Source of the DNA: Encephalitozoon hellem ATCC 50504
Lineage: Eukaryota; Microsporidia; Unikaryonidae
Reading direction: 5' to 3'
Assembly: GCF_000277815.2 (NCBI RefSeq)
Contig: NC_018480.1
Location: 173,617-237,616 of the forward strand
DNA length: 64,000 bases
A program made the position numbers and the translations under genes. Under the pieces are notes generated by a model, which saw nothing but the letters and a program-made list of their open reading frames with translations, had not been told where the DNA came from and ran no database searches. The first letter of the stretch is position 1. Every line of letters starts with the position of its first letter. Below, piece after piece: positions 16,677 to 26,547 of the stretch.

Positions 16677-17885
16677 ATGGTCAAGGGTCTAAGCAACAAG
16701 GATGCCGTCGTAGCAATGGTTCTCGCAATGATGGGAACAGGAATAACTTTTATGCCGTATGCATTTAAATCTGCAGGGTACCTTAATGCAATATTTCTCA
16801 TGGTGTTCTTTGCTATAGGAACAGCCATATCTTGCTACTGCATTTCCTATGCAGCCAAATACTCAGGGCATGAAAATCCCACATACTCTAGCCTGGCATC
16901 TAACATTTCCACGGCACTTGGATATATAGTCAATGTGTCGATCTTTTTCAATGGATATATTGCTGCTGTTAACTTCTATAGATATCTGTCTGACCTGATT
17001 GTTAGGAACTCGCATTACATTCAGAACCTCACAAGCGATTATGAGAAGTCTAGAAAGGTTGTTGTTCTTATTCTTGCGATTCCATTTTTGTATCTGTCTT
17101 CAAAAAAGACATTGTCTGGTCTTGCATTTACAACCTATCTAAGCATTGCATCCGTGATATACCTGGCATTTCTAATGATTTATTTGTTCTTTACTGTGGG
17201 AAGCACCTTTGCCGATGGAAATCCAAAGCCGTTCAATGAATCTCTAGGAGAGTCTGTCCCGTTTTTCATATCTTCCATGGTGTGCCAGGCAAACATGGTA
17301 AAGATATATGGCGAGATGGAGAAGAAAAGCAACAGAAACATCATTATCGTGTCTTTGGGCGCTGCTATTGGTGGAATGCTCATTAACTGTTTGATTGGGT
17401 TTTTCGGGTACTTTGTGTTTGGAGATGGAGTAAGCGGAGAAATTGTGACGGAGCTTTCGGATATGAACAATCCGATCAATAAGTACCTTAGAAGTGGGTG
17501 GGATAAGAACAACATCATGTCTGGAATGGCTGTCTATGGAATGATGCTGACGCTGTTCGGTGGATATCCTCTGCAGGTCAACCCTGTTGTAGATATGATC
17601 TTCAAGTTCCTTCCAGTAGAAAAAAGAACAGAAGTAAGCAGAAAAATAATAGTAATCTTGTTATTTCTGATAGCAGTTTCCCTGAACCTTATGGAGGAGC
17701 TCAAGACAAAGGTCATGAAGAAGTATCTTGGGGCTACCTTTTCCAATTCTGTGGCATTTGTGTATCCATTTGTATATTACTTGTCTACAAAGAAGGAAAA
17801 GTCTCTTGCATCTAAGTCTGTATGCACACTGATGATAGGAATGAGCATTGTTGTAAGTATCTACACAATTTTCAGGTCTCTATAG
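16677..17885 (+). CDS. Amino-acid transporter, AAAP/AVT family
   Basis: 402 aa with about 11 hydrophobic segments. The N terminus (residues about 5-45, MGTGITFMPYAFKSAGYL) carries the AAAP/SLC38/AVT signature around helix 1, where G-x-G-I-x-x-x-P-x-A-F is conserved. Yeast AVT proteins move neutral amino acids across the vacuolar membrane, other family members across the plasma membrane. Microsporidia depend on the host for amino acids, so uptake is a likely role; direction and substrate are not shown. CCCC precedes the ATG. Confidence 0.88.
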   Translation: MVKGLSNKDAVVAMVLAMMGTGITFMPYAFKSAGYLNAIFLMVFFAIGTAISCYCISYAAKYSGHENPTYSSLASNISTALGYIVNVSIFFNGYIAAVNFYRYLSDLIVRNSHYIQNLTSDYEKSRKVVVLILAIPFLYLSSKKTLSGLAFTTYLSIASVIYLAFLMIYLFFTVGSTFADGNPKPFNESLGESVPFFISSMVCQANMVKIYGEMEKKSNRNIIIVSLGAAIGGMLINCLIGFFGYFVFGDGVSGEIVTELSDMNNPINKYLRSGWDKNNIMSGMAVYGMMLTLFGGYPLQVNPVVDMIFKFLPVEKRTEVSRKIIVILLFLIAVSLNLMEELKTKVMKKYLGATFSNSVAFVYPFVYYLSTKKEKSLASKSVCTLMIGMSIVVSIYTIFRSL

Positions 17886-17930
17886 GCAGGAAAGGTAAGA
17901 AATAAAAGCTTTACTCAACGCAAGCATAAA

Positions 17931-19601
17931 CTAGCTTATGAAGGGGCCTGCGCACGATATTATATTTCTGTATCCAAACTTAACACATAGAAGAGGTGTG
18001 CTTTTGGTATAGTATGTCCCCAGACATCCTCCCTTGTGATCGGTTCTGTCCCAAAGCCTAACGCTGTTGTCTGCACCGCAAGAAGCGAGGACGCTTCCAT
18101 AAAAGCAGAAGGAAACAGAAAACACAGTATTCTCGTGGCCCACATACTTTCCTAAGAGCTTCGAGCTCTGAATATCCCAGAGAAGTACTGCTCTGTCCTT
18201 ACTTCCGCTCGCCAGGAACTTACCGCAATGAGAAACATCTATACATGTTACTGTATCTGTATGTCCACAGAATATCCTTACAACGGACGCCGTGTTTATA
18301 TCATGCATCCTCACTCTATGGTCTGAAGACCCTGTAAATAGGTAGTTCGAGTTCGGGTGGAACTTCACAGCAGTTACATCACTAAGAGAGGAGATTATAA
18401 GCCTTTCGGGCTTTGAGGTTGTAACAGACCATATAATGGCCTGTCTATCGCCTGCTCCGCTTGCAAAGAAGTAGTCGTTTGGTGCCACATCGACACACCA
18501 TACAGGAAATGCGTGGGCCTTATAGACAGCAAGCAGACATAGAAGATCAAGGCTCCACAGGCATACAGTACAGTCTTGGGAGCTTGAAACAAGAAACTTG
18601 TTTGAGGAAAAGAACTTTAACCCATACACAGGCCCGGAATGCCCAATAAGCTTGTAGCTGTTTCCAACCTCCTCAAACTTCTCCTCATTCAGGGTTTTGA
18701 TGTCCGACTTTGCAAGTTCAGAGCTGCTCTTAAGCTTCTTCAAGGGATCGTTGGTTAGTGAGTATATTTCTATGTAGCTGTCCTTGAACCCGCATGCCAT
18801 TAGCTTTAGGTCATTGCTGATTTCTGCCGCTGTAAGGCCTTCGTAAGTATTATGTATCGTGTAACAACATATACTGGGGAGGTTGTTCTTGTTCACAGCT
18901 ACTCTTTTGCACAGATCCTTTAACTTCTCTATTTCCGCATTTATTTGTGATGCATTGGGCTTATACGGCGAATCCTTAGGCTTCATTTCCCTTTGCTTCT
19001 TTAGCTGTAGTACATACGTCTCAAGATGGTCATACCTGTACTGCTCATCTCCAAGTATTGCATCCTCGCATTCCCTGGAAACCAGAAATGTAGTCAGGTC
19101 TATCTCGGCATCGACAACACTCGTTTCAATACCTTGAGGCCTGTCTTCACTCTTCGGTCCAACATACACTTTGATATCCAGATGTTGGTTAAGTATCTTC
19201 AGTATGTATGTTAGATTTCTCTCCTCAAGAAAGTTGATAAGGAGATCAAACGCATACCTTCCCATGGACAGGTGGTATTTAGAGCTCTTGAATGTATAAG
19301 CAAAGTTATTCTCGTGAATGTGCTGTATTGTGTAAATGCTTTCAAACTGCTTGATCTCTTCAGACTTGTTGTAGTGGTCGTTCCTGTACTTCTCAAAAAA
19401 CTCTTTTGCCTCGTCAGTCTTGTTCTGTTGTATCAGATCGAAGTAAATGTGGATAAACAGAGGATACAAAAGAGGAAGGAGGTCATTCTTAAACAGATCA
19501 AGAGAGTCTTCGATCCAAGTCTTGAGACTAACATAGGATGCTTCCATCTGATCCTTAGATGGTGCTTTAGCTGAAATGCTCTCTCTAATATTTTCAGACA
19601 T
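17931..19601 (-). CDS. TAF5: TFIID subunit TAF5
   Basis: 556 aa. Residues about 20-165 form the TAF5 NTD2 helical domain (LFIHIYFDLIQQNKTDEAKE, FFEKYRNDH). The C-terminal half carries WD40 repeats from about residue 235 on (LIGHSGPVYGLKFFS, VCLWSLD, IIWSV, VRMHDINTASVVRIFCGHTD, AVLLWDIQSSKLLGKYVGHE, VRLWDRTD). TAF5 scaffolds TFIID, and also SAGA in yeast; an Hfi1/Ada1-like SAGA subunit lies at 57.9 kb. The N-terminal LisH usually present is not evident. 45 bp separate it from the AVT gene, convergent. Confidence 0.93.
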   Translation of the reverse strand: MSENIRESISAKAPSKDQMEASYVSLKTWIEDSLDLFKNDLLPLLYPLFIHIYFDLIQQNKTDEAKEFFEKYRNDHYNKSEEIKQFESIYTIQHIHENNFAYTFKSSKYHLSMGRYAFDLLINFLEERNLTYILKILNQHLDIKVYVGPKSEDRPQGIETSVVDAEIDLTTFLVSRECEDAILGDEQYRYDHLETYVLQLKKQREMKPKDSPYKPNASQINAEIEKLKDLCKRVAVNKNNLPSICCYTIHNTYEGLTAAEISNDLKLMACGFKDSYIEIYSLTNDPLKKLKSSSELAKSDIKTLNEEKFEEVGNSYKLIGHSGPVYGLKFFSSNKFLVSSSQDCTVCLWSLDLLCLLAVYKAHAFPVWCVDVAPNDYFFASGAGDRQAIIWSVTTSKPERLIISSLSDVTAVKFHPNSNYLFTGSSDHRVRMHDINTASVVRIFCGHTDTVTCIDVSHCGKFLASGSKDRAVLLWDIQSSKLLGKYVGHENTVFSVSFCFYGSVLASCGADNSVRLWDRTDHKGGCLGTYYTKSTPLLCVKFGYRNIISCAGPFIS

Positions 19602-19984
19602 ATCGGGGTCTCTCCCGAAAATTTTAGTTTCCGTGCATTTAGAAAGGCCATATGAGTAATTTCATGGTACTTCCGATAACAATGTCTGTTCCATCTTTCA
19701 ATAATAAAGCAACTAAGTCACTAAGAAATTACCAGAAACCGTCTTGTTTCCGGATGTGCATCCACTTCTCATTGAGCTTGGAAACTTTTACTCTGAATCT
19801 TGAGATGTATAAACCGGCAAAGGAGCTAGAAAATGCTTATTCACCTTGCCACAACAGGATAAGCTGTTATTTATAGGATAGCAAGATAATATAATATAAT
19901 TATAGCCATTAGGACTTTGGAGGTCTTAAAAATCTCGAGGCATTCAGTTTCAGGAGAAAGAAGGAATGATTTATTGCAAAGTTG
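19602..19984. other. Intergenic region upstream of TAF5
   Basis: 383 bp between the TAF5 start and the PPxY protein stop. A 74-codon plus-strand frame (19652-19876) is present but shows no protein-like features. I see no RNA-gene signature. AATATAATATAAT-type AT-rich sequence lies near 19889-19903. Confidence 0.35.
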
Positions 19985-20383
19985 TTAGTATCCAAATTGA
20001 CTATGATGAGGGTACTTATCAGGAACAGGTGCTGAAGGGTATAAACTATGATAGCTAGGAGGTTTAGAATCTTCAGGAGGTGTAGAATATTCAGGGGGTG
20101 CAGGAGGTGTAGAATATTCAGGGGGTGCAGGAGGTGCAGAAGGGTTCACCGACGAAGTTCGAGATGGTGAATAGCTAGTCCTATAACTATAATTGTATAT
20201 AAGAAATGCCGAAATAACAAATAAGGCCACTATAAACATCAAAAGCACTGCCTTCTTATAAGAATAGGGACAAGAAGAATCGCTCTTCTCTTCCATTCTT
20301 CTTGAGCCTTGAAGAACTGTTATGTGATTAAGTTTTCTCATTCTATTCTTTCTTGTATTGCTGCGACTTCCTAATTTAATCAT
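19985..20383 (-). CDS. Single-pass membrane protein with PPxY-repeat tail
   Basis: 132 aa. A basic N-terminal part (1-45) is followed by one membrane helix (about 48-70, AVLLMFIVALFVISAFLIYN) and a Pro/Ser/Tyr-rich C terminus. The tail has a tandem nine-residue repeat (PAPPEYSTP) and three PPxY motifs (PPEY twice, PPSY). PPxY motifs bind WW domains, notably of NEDD4/Rsp5 ubiquitin ligases, and such adaptors direct membrane-protein sorting. Two later Met codons (residues 14 and 30) could also start the protein. No family was recognised. Confidence 0.65.
   Translation of the reverse strand: MIKLGSRSNTRKNRMRKLNHITVLQGSRRMEEKSDSSCPYSYKKAVLLMFIVALFVISAFLIYNYSYRTSYSPSRTSSVNPSAPPAPPEYSTPPAPPEYSTPPEDSKPPSYHSLYPSAPVPDKYPHHSQFGY
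20074..20127 (-). repeat. 27-bp perfect tandem duplication in the PPxY gene
   Basis: Two identical 27-bp units lie end to end (20074-20100 and 20101-20127), followed by a partial, diverged third copy from 20128. Each unit encodes nine residues containing one PPEY motif, so copy number directly sets the number of WW-binding sites. Confidence 0.85.
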
Positions 20384-20457
20384 GGATTGTCTTAAAAATA
20401 TTTTTTTAAATTCGAATGGCCAAAAAGGAGCATTGAGTAGCCGGAAATAAGAAAAGT

Positions 20458-22071
20458 TTAATTATCCACACCATCGAAGAAATCGACTATGATAGAGTAT
20501 GCCTTGTCTGAAACAGTCCTGTCTCCGCTGTCCTGTAGTCCCTCTATTGCATCGACTATGTCTGCCTCGACAATCTTTTCATATATAGGGTTTTTGCCGT
20601 ACCTAAGCTCCCATTGTCTTCCTCCGTTTAACGCATATCTGAAGCAGTCCAATATCTGGCACTGCATCTCCGGAACATTTGGAACTACATCCAAGTAGCT
20701 TTGTAGGGCATCGATAAAGCCATTATCCATCAGGATCCTAAGCCACTCGAACTTTGTATCAGAGTTGGTAGGAAGATTATTGCAATGGTACATCAGGTTT
20801 AGTATTGCCCAACACGCCTCCTTTCTTATAAACAGCTCATACGATGACATTGAGTCTATGAGCATGGGAACAAGATCCATATCTACAACTGCCTTTGCAT
20901 GCTCCACTGTACCTGCAGTGATATTTGACAACGTCCAGCATATTTCTTTTCGAAGTCTTGGCTGCTTTTTGTTTTCCAGCCTATAGAATATCGGCCTGAA
21001 AAACCTCATAAACCCCATTTGAATCAGGGCACTTGTTTGGTCATCAGATCCTGTAACTATGTTTCCTATCATCCTTATTATTGGAGATATTGCACACAAG
21101 CATATCTTTGCATCCTCTGCTGAATAAGATATTCCAATGAGCCTATTGGTAAGAGCCTCTAAAAGAGAGTATGTCCTGCTCATCGTTCCGCTACTAAGCA
21201 CTGCATCACTGCATTGGATGCTAACATCTACAATGTAACTAAGCGCCCAGTATGCGTCACTGACAACCTCTGGGTCTCTTATATTGATAAGCTTGAAGAG
21301 AACTTCTAGCGATTTCCTCATATCTTGCTCGTTTGGCGGTGGGTTCCTTCCTCTGTTAAGGTTTGAGAGAAGCCAGGTGAGATTCCTAACGATCTTTATG
21401 TGAATAGCGCTTTCATGAAGCTTTAGGAGCAGCCCAAGAACGGTATCAAGAGCACCTGTTTCAAGTATTATGTCCCTCATGCCCTCAGAGTCTCCAGCTA
21501 TGTTTCCAAGAGCCCACACACTTTGGTCCAGAACTGCATCATTTGTGTCCAGCAACATCTGGATCAAAAGAGGAACCGCCCCACAATCAATGACTACCTT
21601 TGTTTGCTGTGTGGTTCCTGATGAGATATTTGTTATGACCCATGCAGCCTCTACCCTAATCTTATTTATTATATCCATGGCAACACTAAACTCAGGCATA
21701 TCTTGCCTTATGCTTGATACCGGAATTCCACCCATCGTCATTGAAGACGATGTCAAAAATGATATATCCATGAGCTCTATAAATCTAGGCACACACCCGG
21801 AATCTATGACTGGTTGAATTGGAGGAGAGTCTTCAACGCTTAATAGCGACCTAAACTCGTAAACCCCCTGGTGGGCCTGCTCCAAATCGCTACTGAAAAG
21901 CTTTTCCTTCATCGGAATGAAGTTTGAAATGGCCGATGCAGAGACAGAAAGATTTCTTTTCTTGTTCAGAAGTTCCTCCTTCTTCTGCTGCCGAAGTTCG
22001 ACTTGCTGTTCCTCCCTCATCTTTCTCCTATTCTCTGTTGTTTTACTATCAAACATATATGACCTTGCCAT
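20458..22071 (-). CDS. SRP1: Importin alpha (karyopherin alpha, Srp1-like)
   Basis: 537 aa, normal family length. The N-terminal IBB domain is basic (KTTENRRKMREEQQVELRQQ, then LLNKKRNL). About ten armadillo repeats follow, with conserved W...N pairs on the inner face (EAAWVITNISSGT, SVWALGNIAGD, LTWLLSNLNRG, AYWALSYI, CWTLSNITAGT, CWAILNL) that grip classical nuclear localisation signals. It carries cargo through the pore with importin beta; the pore protein NSP1 is also in this window. Confidence 0.96.
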   Translation of the reverse strand: MARSYMFDSKTTENRRKMREEQQVELRQQKKEELLNKKRNLSVSASAISNFIPMKEKLFSSDLEQAHQGVYEFRSLLSVEDSPPIQPVIDSGCVPRFIELMDISFLTSSSMTMGGIPVSSIRQDMPEFSVAMDIINKIRVEAAWVITNISSGTTQQTKVVIDCGAVPLLIQMLLDTNDAVLDQSVWALGNIAGDSEGMRDIILETGALDTVLGLLLKLHESAIHIKIVRNLTWLLSNLNRGRNPPPNEQDMRKSLEVLFKLINIRDPEVVSDAYWALSYIVDVSIQCSDAVLSSGTMSRTYSLLEALTNRLIGISYSAEDAKICLCAISPIIRMIGNIVTGSDDQTSALIQMGFMRFFRPIFYRLENKKQPRLRKEICWTLSNITAGTVEHAKAVVDMDLVPMLIDSMSSYELFIRKEACWAILNLMYHCNNLPTNSDTKFEWLRILMDNGFIDALQSYLDVVPNVPEMQCQILDCFRYALNGGRQWELRYGKNPIYEKIVEADIVDAIEGLQDSGDRTVSDKAYSIIVDFFDGVDN

Positions 22072-22219
22072 TTTGATGGGTTCAAAATTTCTCTGTCTAA
22101 AGCCACTTTGAACAAGATGGGTACCAGGTGCATCTACTAGTGAAGGCTTCCTTCTGAGCTTGGAATCTGCAAAAAGACAGTTGTCCTAAATAAACATTTC
22201 TTCTCACACCCTAGTTGCA

Positions 22220-23515
22220 ATGGCAGGAGATTTAAAAAGCTGTCTGAAGAAAGCCTCTTTTCTCGAACAGACTCCTCTGCCGCAGCCCTTGCCCAACGAC
22301 CTGACCCAAAAGGGGATATTTTTTGATGTCCAGTCAACTACGCCTGTTGACCCAAGAGTTCTCGATGCCATGCTTCCGTTTTACACATCGGTATTTGGGA
22401 ACCCACACTCTAGAACACATAGGTACGGGTGGCAAGCAGAGGCTGGAGTTGAAAAGGCCAGGTCCCAAGTTGCCTCTCTGATCGGATGTGATCCAAAGGA
22501 AATAATATTTACCAGTGGAGCAACAGAAAGCAACAATTTAGCGCTCAAAGGGGTTTCTGAATTCAAGCTCAAGGAGGGAAAGCCTGTCCATATAATAACA
22601 CTGCAGACAGAGCATAAGTGTATTCTCGACACATGCAGGAACTTGGAAGAGAGTGGTGTGAGAGTTACATATCTTCCGGTTGGAAAGGACGGAGTGGTTG
22701 ATATTGAGGACATTAGGAGAAATATAACAAAGGATACGGTGTTGGTGTCTGTAAATGCGGTGAATAGTGAAATAGGAACCATCCAGCCTCTAAAGGAGAT
22801 AGGAAAGCTGTGTAAGGAAAAGGGGATTTTGTTCCATACTGATGCAGCACAGGGGGCAGGAAAGATCAAAATCGATGTTAATGAAATGAATATAGACCTT
22901 CTAAGCATGTGTGCCCATAAAATCTACGGCCCAAAGGGGATAGGTGCCTTATATATTAGGCGAAGGCCTAGAGTCAGGATGATCCCACTGATCAATGGAG
23001 GGGGCCAGGAAAGAGGGCTCCGAAGTGGAACTGTTGCATCTCCTCTGGTTGTAGGGTTTGGAAAAGCTGCAGAAATATGCTCGAAGGAGATGAGAAGAGA
23101 CTTTGAGCACATCAAGAGGCTTTCAGATAAGTTGAAGAACATGTTTAAGAAGAACATCGAAGGAGTAATCATCAATGGATCTGAGGATGGAAACCCGGGG
23201 TGTGTGAATGTATCATTTCCATTTGTTGAAGGAGAAAGCCTTCTTATGTATCTCAAAAACATAGCCTTGAGTAGTGGAAGTGCCTGTACTTCTGCTTCAC
23301 TGGAGCCATCTTATGTTCTGAGGGCATTGGGCAGAGATGACGAGCTAGCCCACTCCTCAATAAGGTTTGGAATTGGAAGGTTTACACTGCCACAGGAGGT
23401 TGATGTGGTAGCAAACAAGACCATTGAGGCCGTTAAGAGGCTGAGAGAAATGTCTCCTCTCTACGAGATGGTTAAGGAAGGAATAGATTTAAGCAAGATC
23501 AACTGGAGCTCGTAG
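22220..23515 (+). CDS. NFS1: Cysteine desulfurase NFS1 (mitosomal)
   Basis: 431 aa, PLP enzyme of class V fold. The PLP-binding lysine lies in [14 protein letters not shown] (about residue 235) and the catalytic cysteine in [16 protein letters not shown] (about residue 356). [10 protein letters not shown] holds the cofactor-contacting Asp and Gln. It takes sulfur from cysteine for Fe-S cluster assembly, the main retained function of the microsporidian mitosome. The N-terminal 30 residues before [13 protein letters not shown] could be a short targeting signal. The Fe-S protein RLI1 at the left edge is a downstream client. Confidence 0.97.
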   Translation: MAGDLKSCLKKASFLEQTPLPQPLPNDLTQKGIFFDVQSTTPVDPRVLDAMLPFYTSVFGNPHSRTHRYGWQAEAGVEKARSQVASLIGCDPKEIIFTSGATESNNLALKGVSEFKLKEGKPVHIITLQTEHKCILDTCRNLEESGVRVTYLPVGKDGVVDIEDIRRNITKDTVLVSVNAVNSEIGTIQPLKEIGKLCKEKGILFHTDAAQGAGKIKIDVNEMNIDLLSMCAHKIYGPKGIGALYIRRRPRVRMIPLINGGGQERGLRSGTVASPLVVGFGKAAEICSKEMRRDFEHIKRLSDKLKNMFKKNIEGVIINGSEDGNPGCVNVSFPFVEGESLLMYLKNIALSSGSACTSASLEPSYVLRALGRDDELAHSSIRFGIGRFTLPQEVDVVANKTIEAVKRLREMSPLYEMVKEGIDLSKINWSS

Positions 23516-23679
23516 CATTGGGTATATTAAAAGGGAATTATTCCATTTGTGAACTATGAAGTATGTTCCAAAAAGATTGGAAATACATATTAATAAGCAT
23601 TTCGTAAATATGATAATTTTAAGTAAGATAGTTGAAAAGCCAATGAAGTTTATAAGGAAAGCACTATTGGTCCGTTCTG

Positions 23680-24732
23680 ATGCAGAAAAAATATATAATC
23701 AAGAAAAACATGGAGTGCTTCATCATGGGATATATTAATATGAATAGCAACGATCTTATCAAGCCTTACAACGGGGTTGAGCTTAATGATCAGGGCCAAA
23801 AGTATAAGAAGATCGGAGAAGAGGTTCTTAAGAAAAAGAAGCTCGGTGTTGTCATACTGAGCGGTGGCCAAGGGACTAGACTTGGATCTGATGCCCCAAA
23901 AGGATTGTTTAAGATCAAGGGGAAAACATTATTTGAGTGGCACATGGAGACAATAAGGGAGATTATAGATAAATACAATGCAAATATAACTGTGTTTATC
24001 ATGACATCTTCATTCACAGATGAGGCTGTCAGAGAGTACTTCCAGAAGACAGACTTTGGCCTGAAGATCCATTTCTTCAAGCAGAAGAATTCGCTATGTG
24101 TGGGAACGGATGGAAAGCCTCTACAGTACTACGAGGGATATGCTGAATCGCCTTATGGGAACGGAAACATGTTTGAGGCTATACAGCAGGTGAATCTTGA
24201 GGGGATAGAGGCCTTGAATGTCATTTCCATTGACAATGTCCTTGCGAAGATTCTTGATCCTGTGTTTGTTGGAGCATTCTTCAGCGGAAACTATGACATC
24301 ATGAGTAAATCCGTAACAAAGAAGGAAAAGGAAAGCGTCGGAGCCTTCCAGATAGATGGAAAGCTTAGAATCAAGGAGTACGGGGAGAATGATGCAGACG
24401 GAGATGGGGTGCAAGGCAATATATGCAATCACATGTTCAGAACATCTTTTGTTAAGAAGATGAAGAGTGTGAATCTTCCGGAACATAAGGCATTCAAAAA
24501 GATCCCATACACAATAGATGGAAAGCTTATAAATCCAGTCAAACCCAATGGATTCAAGAAGGAAACTTTTATATTCGATAGCTTTGAATACACTCAGAGA
24601 AACGGGGTAATGAATGTCCCTCGAGAAAAGGAATTTGCACCTCTGAAGAATGGGATGGATTCAACGGTAGACAATCCAATGACATGTGCTTTGGCTGTCG
24701 AGAAGCATAGAATCAAAACGTCCATGCAATAA
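23680..24732 (+). CDS. UAP1: UDP-N-acetylglucosamine pyrophosphorylase
   Basis: 350 aa. The nucleotide-binding loop LSGGQGTRLGSDAPKGLF (about residues 60-77) is diagnostic of UDP-sugar pyrophosphorylases. WHMETIREI, MTSSFTDEAVREYF and the substrate-loop region YAESPYGNGNMFEAI favour UAP1. It makes UDP-GlcNAc from UTP and GlcNAc-1-P for spore-wall chitin and glycosylation. Clearly shorter than yeast Qri1 (about 477 aa). The ATG at 23680 is followed in frame by ATGs at 23710 and 23725; the last (335 aa) is a reasonable alternative start. Confidence 0.92.
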   Translation: MQKKYIIKKNMECFIMGYINMNSNDLIKPYNGVELNDQGQKYKKIGEEVLKKKKLGVVILSGGQGTRLGSDAPKGLFKIKGKTLFEWHMETIREIIDKYNANITVFIMTSSFTDEAVREYFQKTDFGLKIHFFKQKNSLCVGTDGKPLQYYEGYAESPYGNGNMFEAIQQVNLEGIEALNVISIDNVLAKILDPVFVGAFFSGNYDIMSKSVTKKEKESVGAFQIDGKLRIKEYGENDADGDGVQGNICNHMFRTSFVKKMKSVNLPEHKAFKKIPYTIDGKLINPVKPNGFKKETFIFDSFEYTQRNGVMNVPREKEFAPLKNGMDSTVDNPMTCALAVEKHRIKTSMQ

Positions 24733-24831
24733 ACCCTAAGTTAGATGAGATTCACAAAGAATCCCTAGTATTATGCATGATATATCCCCTTCATGACGAC
24801 CCCATACATTTTAATTGCAAATCATTAATCA

Positions 24832-26397
24832 TTAAAATAGACTTCCATTAAACTCCGGCTTGTAAAGAATAGGTCCAACCCATTCCCAAACATTCTTGCC
24901 TTCTACACAGGATTCTCTTATGTTAGAGTTTCTTCGGATCATTCTTTCAACTTCCCTCCAGACCTTTTTATCAACTCCGAAACAATCCTTAAGCTGCTCT
25001 ATATACACATGATTAGGAAAATTAGAGTTTCTTGTCGACACATATATTTGCCTTACCAGAACATCAGCAATGTCCTTGACTACCTTCCGCGCTGCTTGGA
25101 TCCTTTCTTGCTTCTTTCTCCTAAACATCCCGATTACTTTAGTTATGCCAATTACAATTGCCAGTGGTGTGGATATCATGACCATCCTTCTAAAGTAGTA
25201 TCTAAAAAACGTCTTAATAGACACTCTTGCATTTACAGAATAGATCATTCCATTAGAAACAACTATCCCAACCTCCTTCCCTAGTTTTTCTACTATTTCA
25301 GGGTCTTTCGTCAGGAGATCCACTGGAACGGATTTTGTACGGGTCATTCCATATATATAGTCTCCACTTCTTTTTTCTAATATCTTTCTTAGCTCTTTTA
25401 TCTTTCTTGACATCTCTTTTTCGCGTCTATTGTCTTTCATACAATAATCTCTCAAAATCCCGTGCTTGATTATAAATCCTTTATCGCAAACTAACTTCCC
25501 ATTGATAACTCTAGAGTGTTCTGGCAAAGGAATACAGGGACGCCTGTCGTCCAGGCAATATGGGCATGCAAACCTAAAGTACCCTGCAGCAGCAAATCCA
25601 ATGATTGACAGAACTACAAAACACCATTTACTTTTTTTACCTTGGGGTCTTAGCCTGTTGGAACTGCTTTTCGTCGAGCCGACAGACGACCTAGGGGAGG
25701 AGTTTTTAGACTGTAATTCAGGCTTGTCCAGGGTTGGGTCAGAGGTAAATGCTCTTTTTCTTATGTCAGAGCTAATTCCCTCCTTCTCGTTTTTTCTGGA
25801 AGCGGATGAACGTTCCGAAGAGGATGAATGAATAAAAGATGACGAGAAAGAGGAACCGGAAAAATCCATAGTCGAGTTGTTGGCTGCTGAAGCATCACCC
25901 ATCAAGCTTGCGCTGCCTAATTCTTGATCTTCTAGCAAGCTATTTCTTTTTTCTTGGTTTGAAGGTGTTCCCTCTATAAAACTGAAATCTCTTAGAGAGA
26001 AGCTTTTTGAAGCGTTCCCGTCGGCTTCTTTCCTATTTTTCCTAGGTGTCCTGTTATCATGCGTAGGTGTCGCAGAGTAAGGCTTTTTGCCTGAGCCTCT
26101 ATCTTTATCATTTTCCACAGGAACGTCGGGAACCTCCTCAAAAACATACTTCTTTTTTGGAGATACATTTTGGAACGAATTCTCCATGGAAATGTTCTTT
26201 CTTTTACCTATCAATACATCAATACGATTGTGGATACTTTCCTTGTATGCATCCAATAGCTCAGATTTCTTTGCTGTCAGCGGGGGAATGGCCTCTATTC
26301 CGTTCTCATACATAATTCTACGCAACTGCGTTTTTGTTAACTTTGTGTAGTCAAAGTCCTTATTCAGGTAGTCCTCCGGAACCATATCCTTAGGCAT
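24832..26397 (-). CDS. Src1/Heh/Man1-like inner nuclear membrane protein
   Basis: 521 aa. The N-terminal HeH/LEM-like helix-turn-helix (YLNKDFDYTKLTKTQLRRIM, then AKKSELLDAYKES) is followed by a basic, Ser-rich nucleoplasmic region with NLS-like KR clusters, a membrane segment (about 260-280), a lumenal domain with paired cysteines (CPYCLDDRRPCIP), a second membrane segment (about 385-405) and the MSC winged-helix-like end. This is the architecture of fungal Heh1/Src1 and animal MAN1, which anchor chromatin and survey nuclear pores. It may partner with the SUN protein at 2.3 kb. Confidence 0.85.
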   Translation of the reverse strand: MPKDMVPEDYLNKDFDYTKLTKTQLRRIMYENGIEAIPPLTAKKSELLDAYKESIHNRIDVLIGKRKNISMENSFQNVSPKKKYVFEEVPDVPVENDKDRGSGKKPYSATPTHDNRTPRKNRKEADGNASKSFSLRDFSFIEGTPSNQEKRNSLLEDQELGSASLMGDASAANNSTMDFSGSSFSSSFIHSSSSERSSASRKNEKEGISSDIRKRAFTSDPTLDKPELQSKNSSPRSSVGSTKSSSNRLRPQGKKSKWCFVVLSIIGFAAAGYFRFACPYCLDDRRPCIPLPEHSRVINGKLVCDKGFIIKHGILRDYCMKDNRREKEMSRKIKELRKILEKRSGDYIYGMTRTKSVPVDLLTKDPEIVEKLGKEVGIVVSNGMIYSVNARVSIKTFFRYYFRRMVMISTPLAIVIGITKVIGMFRRKKQERIQAARKVVKDIADVLVRQIYVSTRNSNFPNHVYIEQLKDCFGVDKKVWREVERMIRRNSNIRESCVEGKNVWEWVGPILYKPEFNGSLF

Positions 26398-26547
26398 CTT
26401 TCTAAGGGTAGTACAAATTTTGTTTATCAGGGCCTCTGCATAATGCTCAGCTTTATCTAAAGAAATTACGCAGAGCCATGCTTCTGGGCCATATATTTAA
26501 TGCTATGTACAGGTGATTTATTTAATCTTTAGATCTAGAGCTTTGCT

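Noticed and set aside
19652..19876. 74-codon plus frame upstream of TAF5
   Set aside because: No protein-like pattern, no motif, and no promoter-like element; kept as intergenic.
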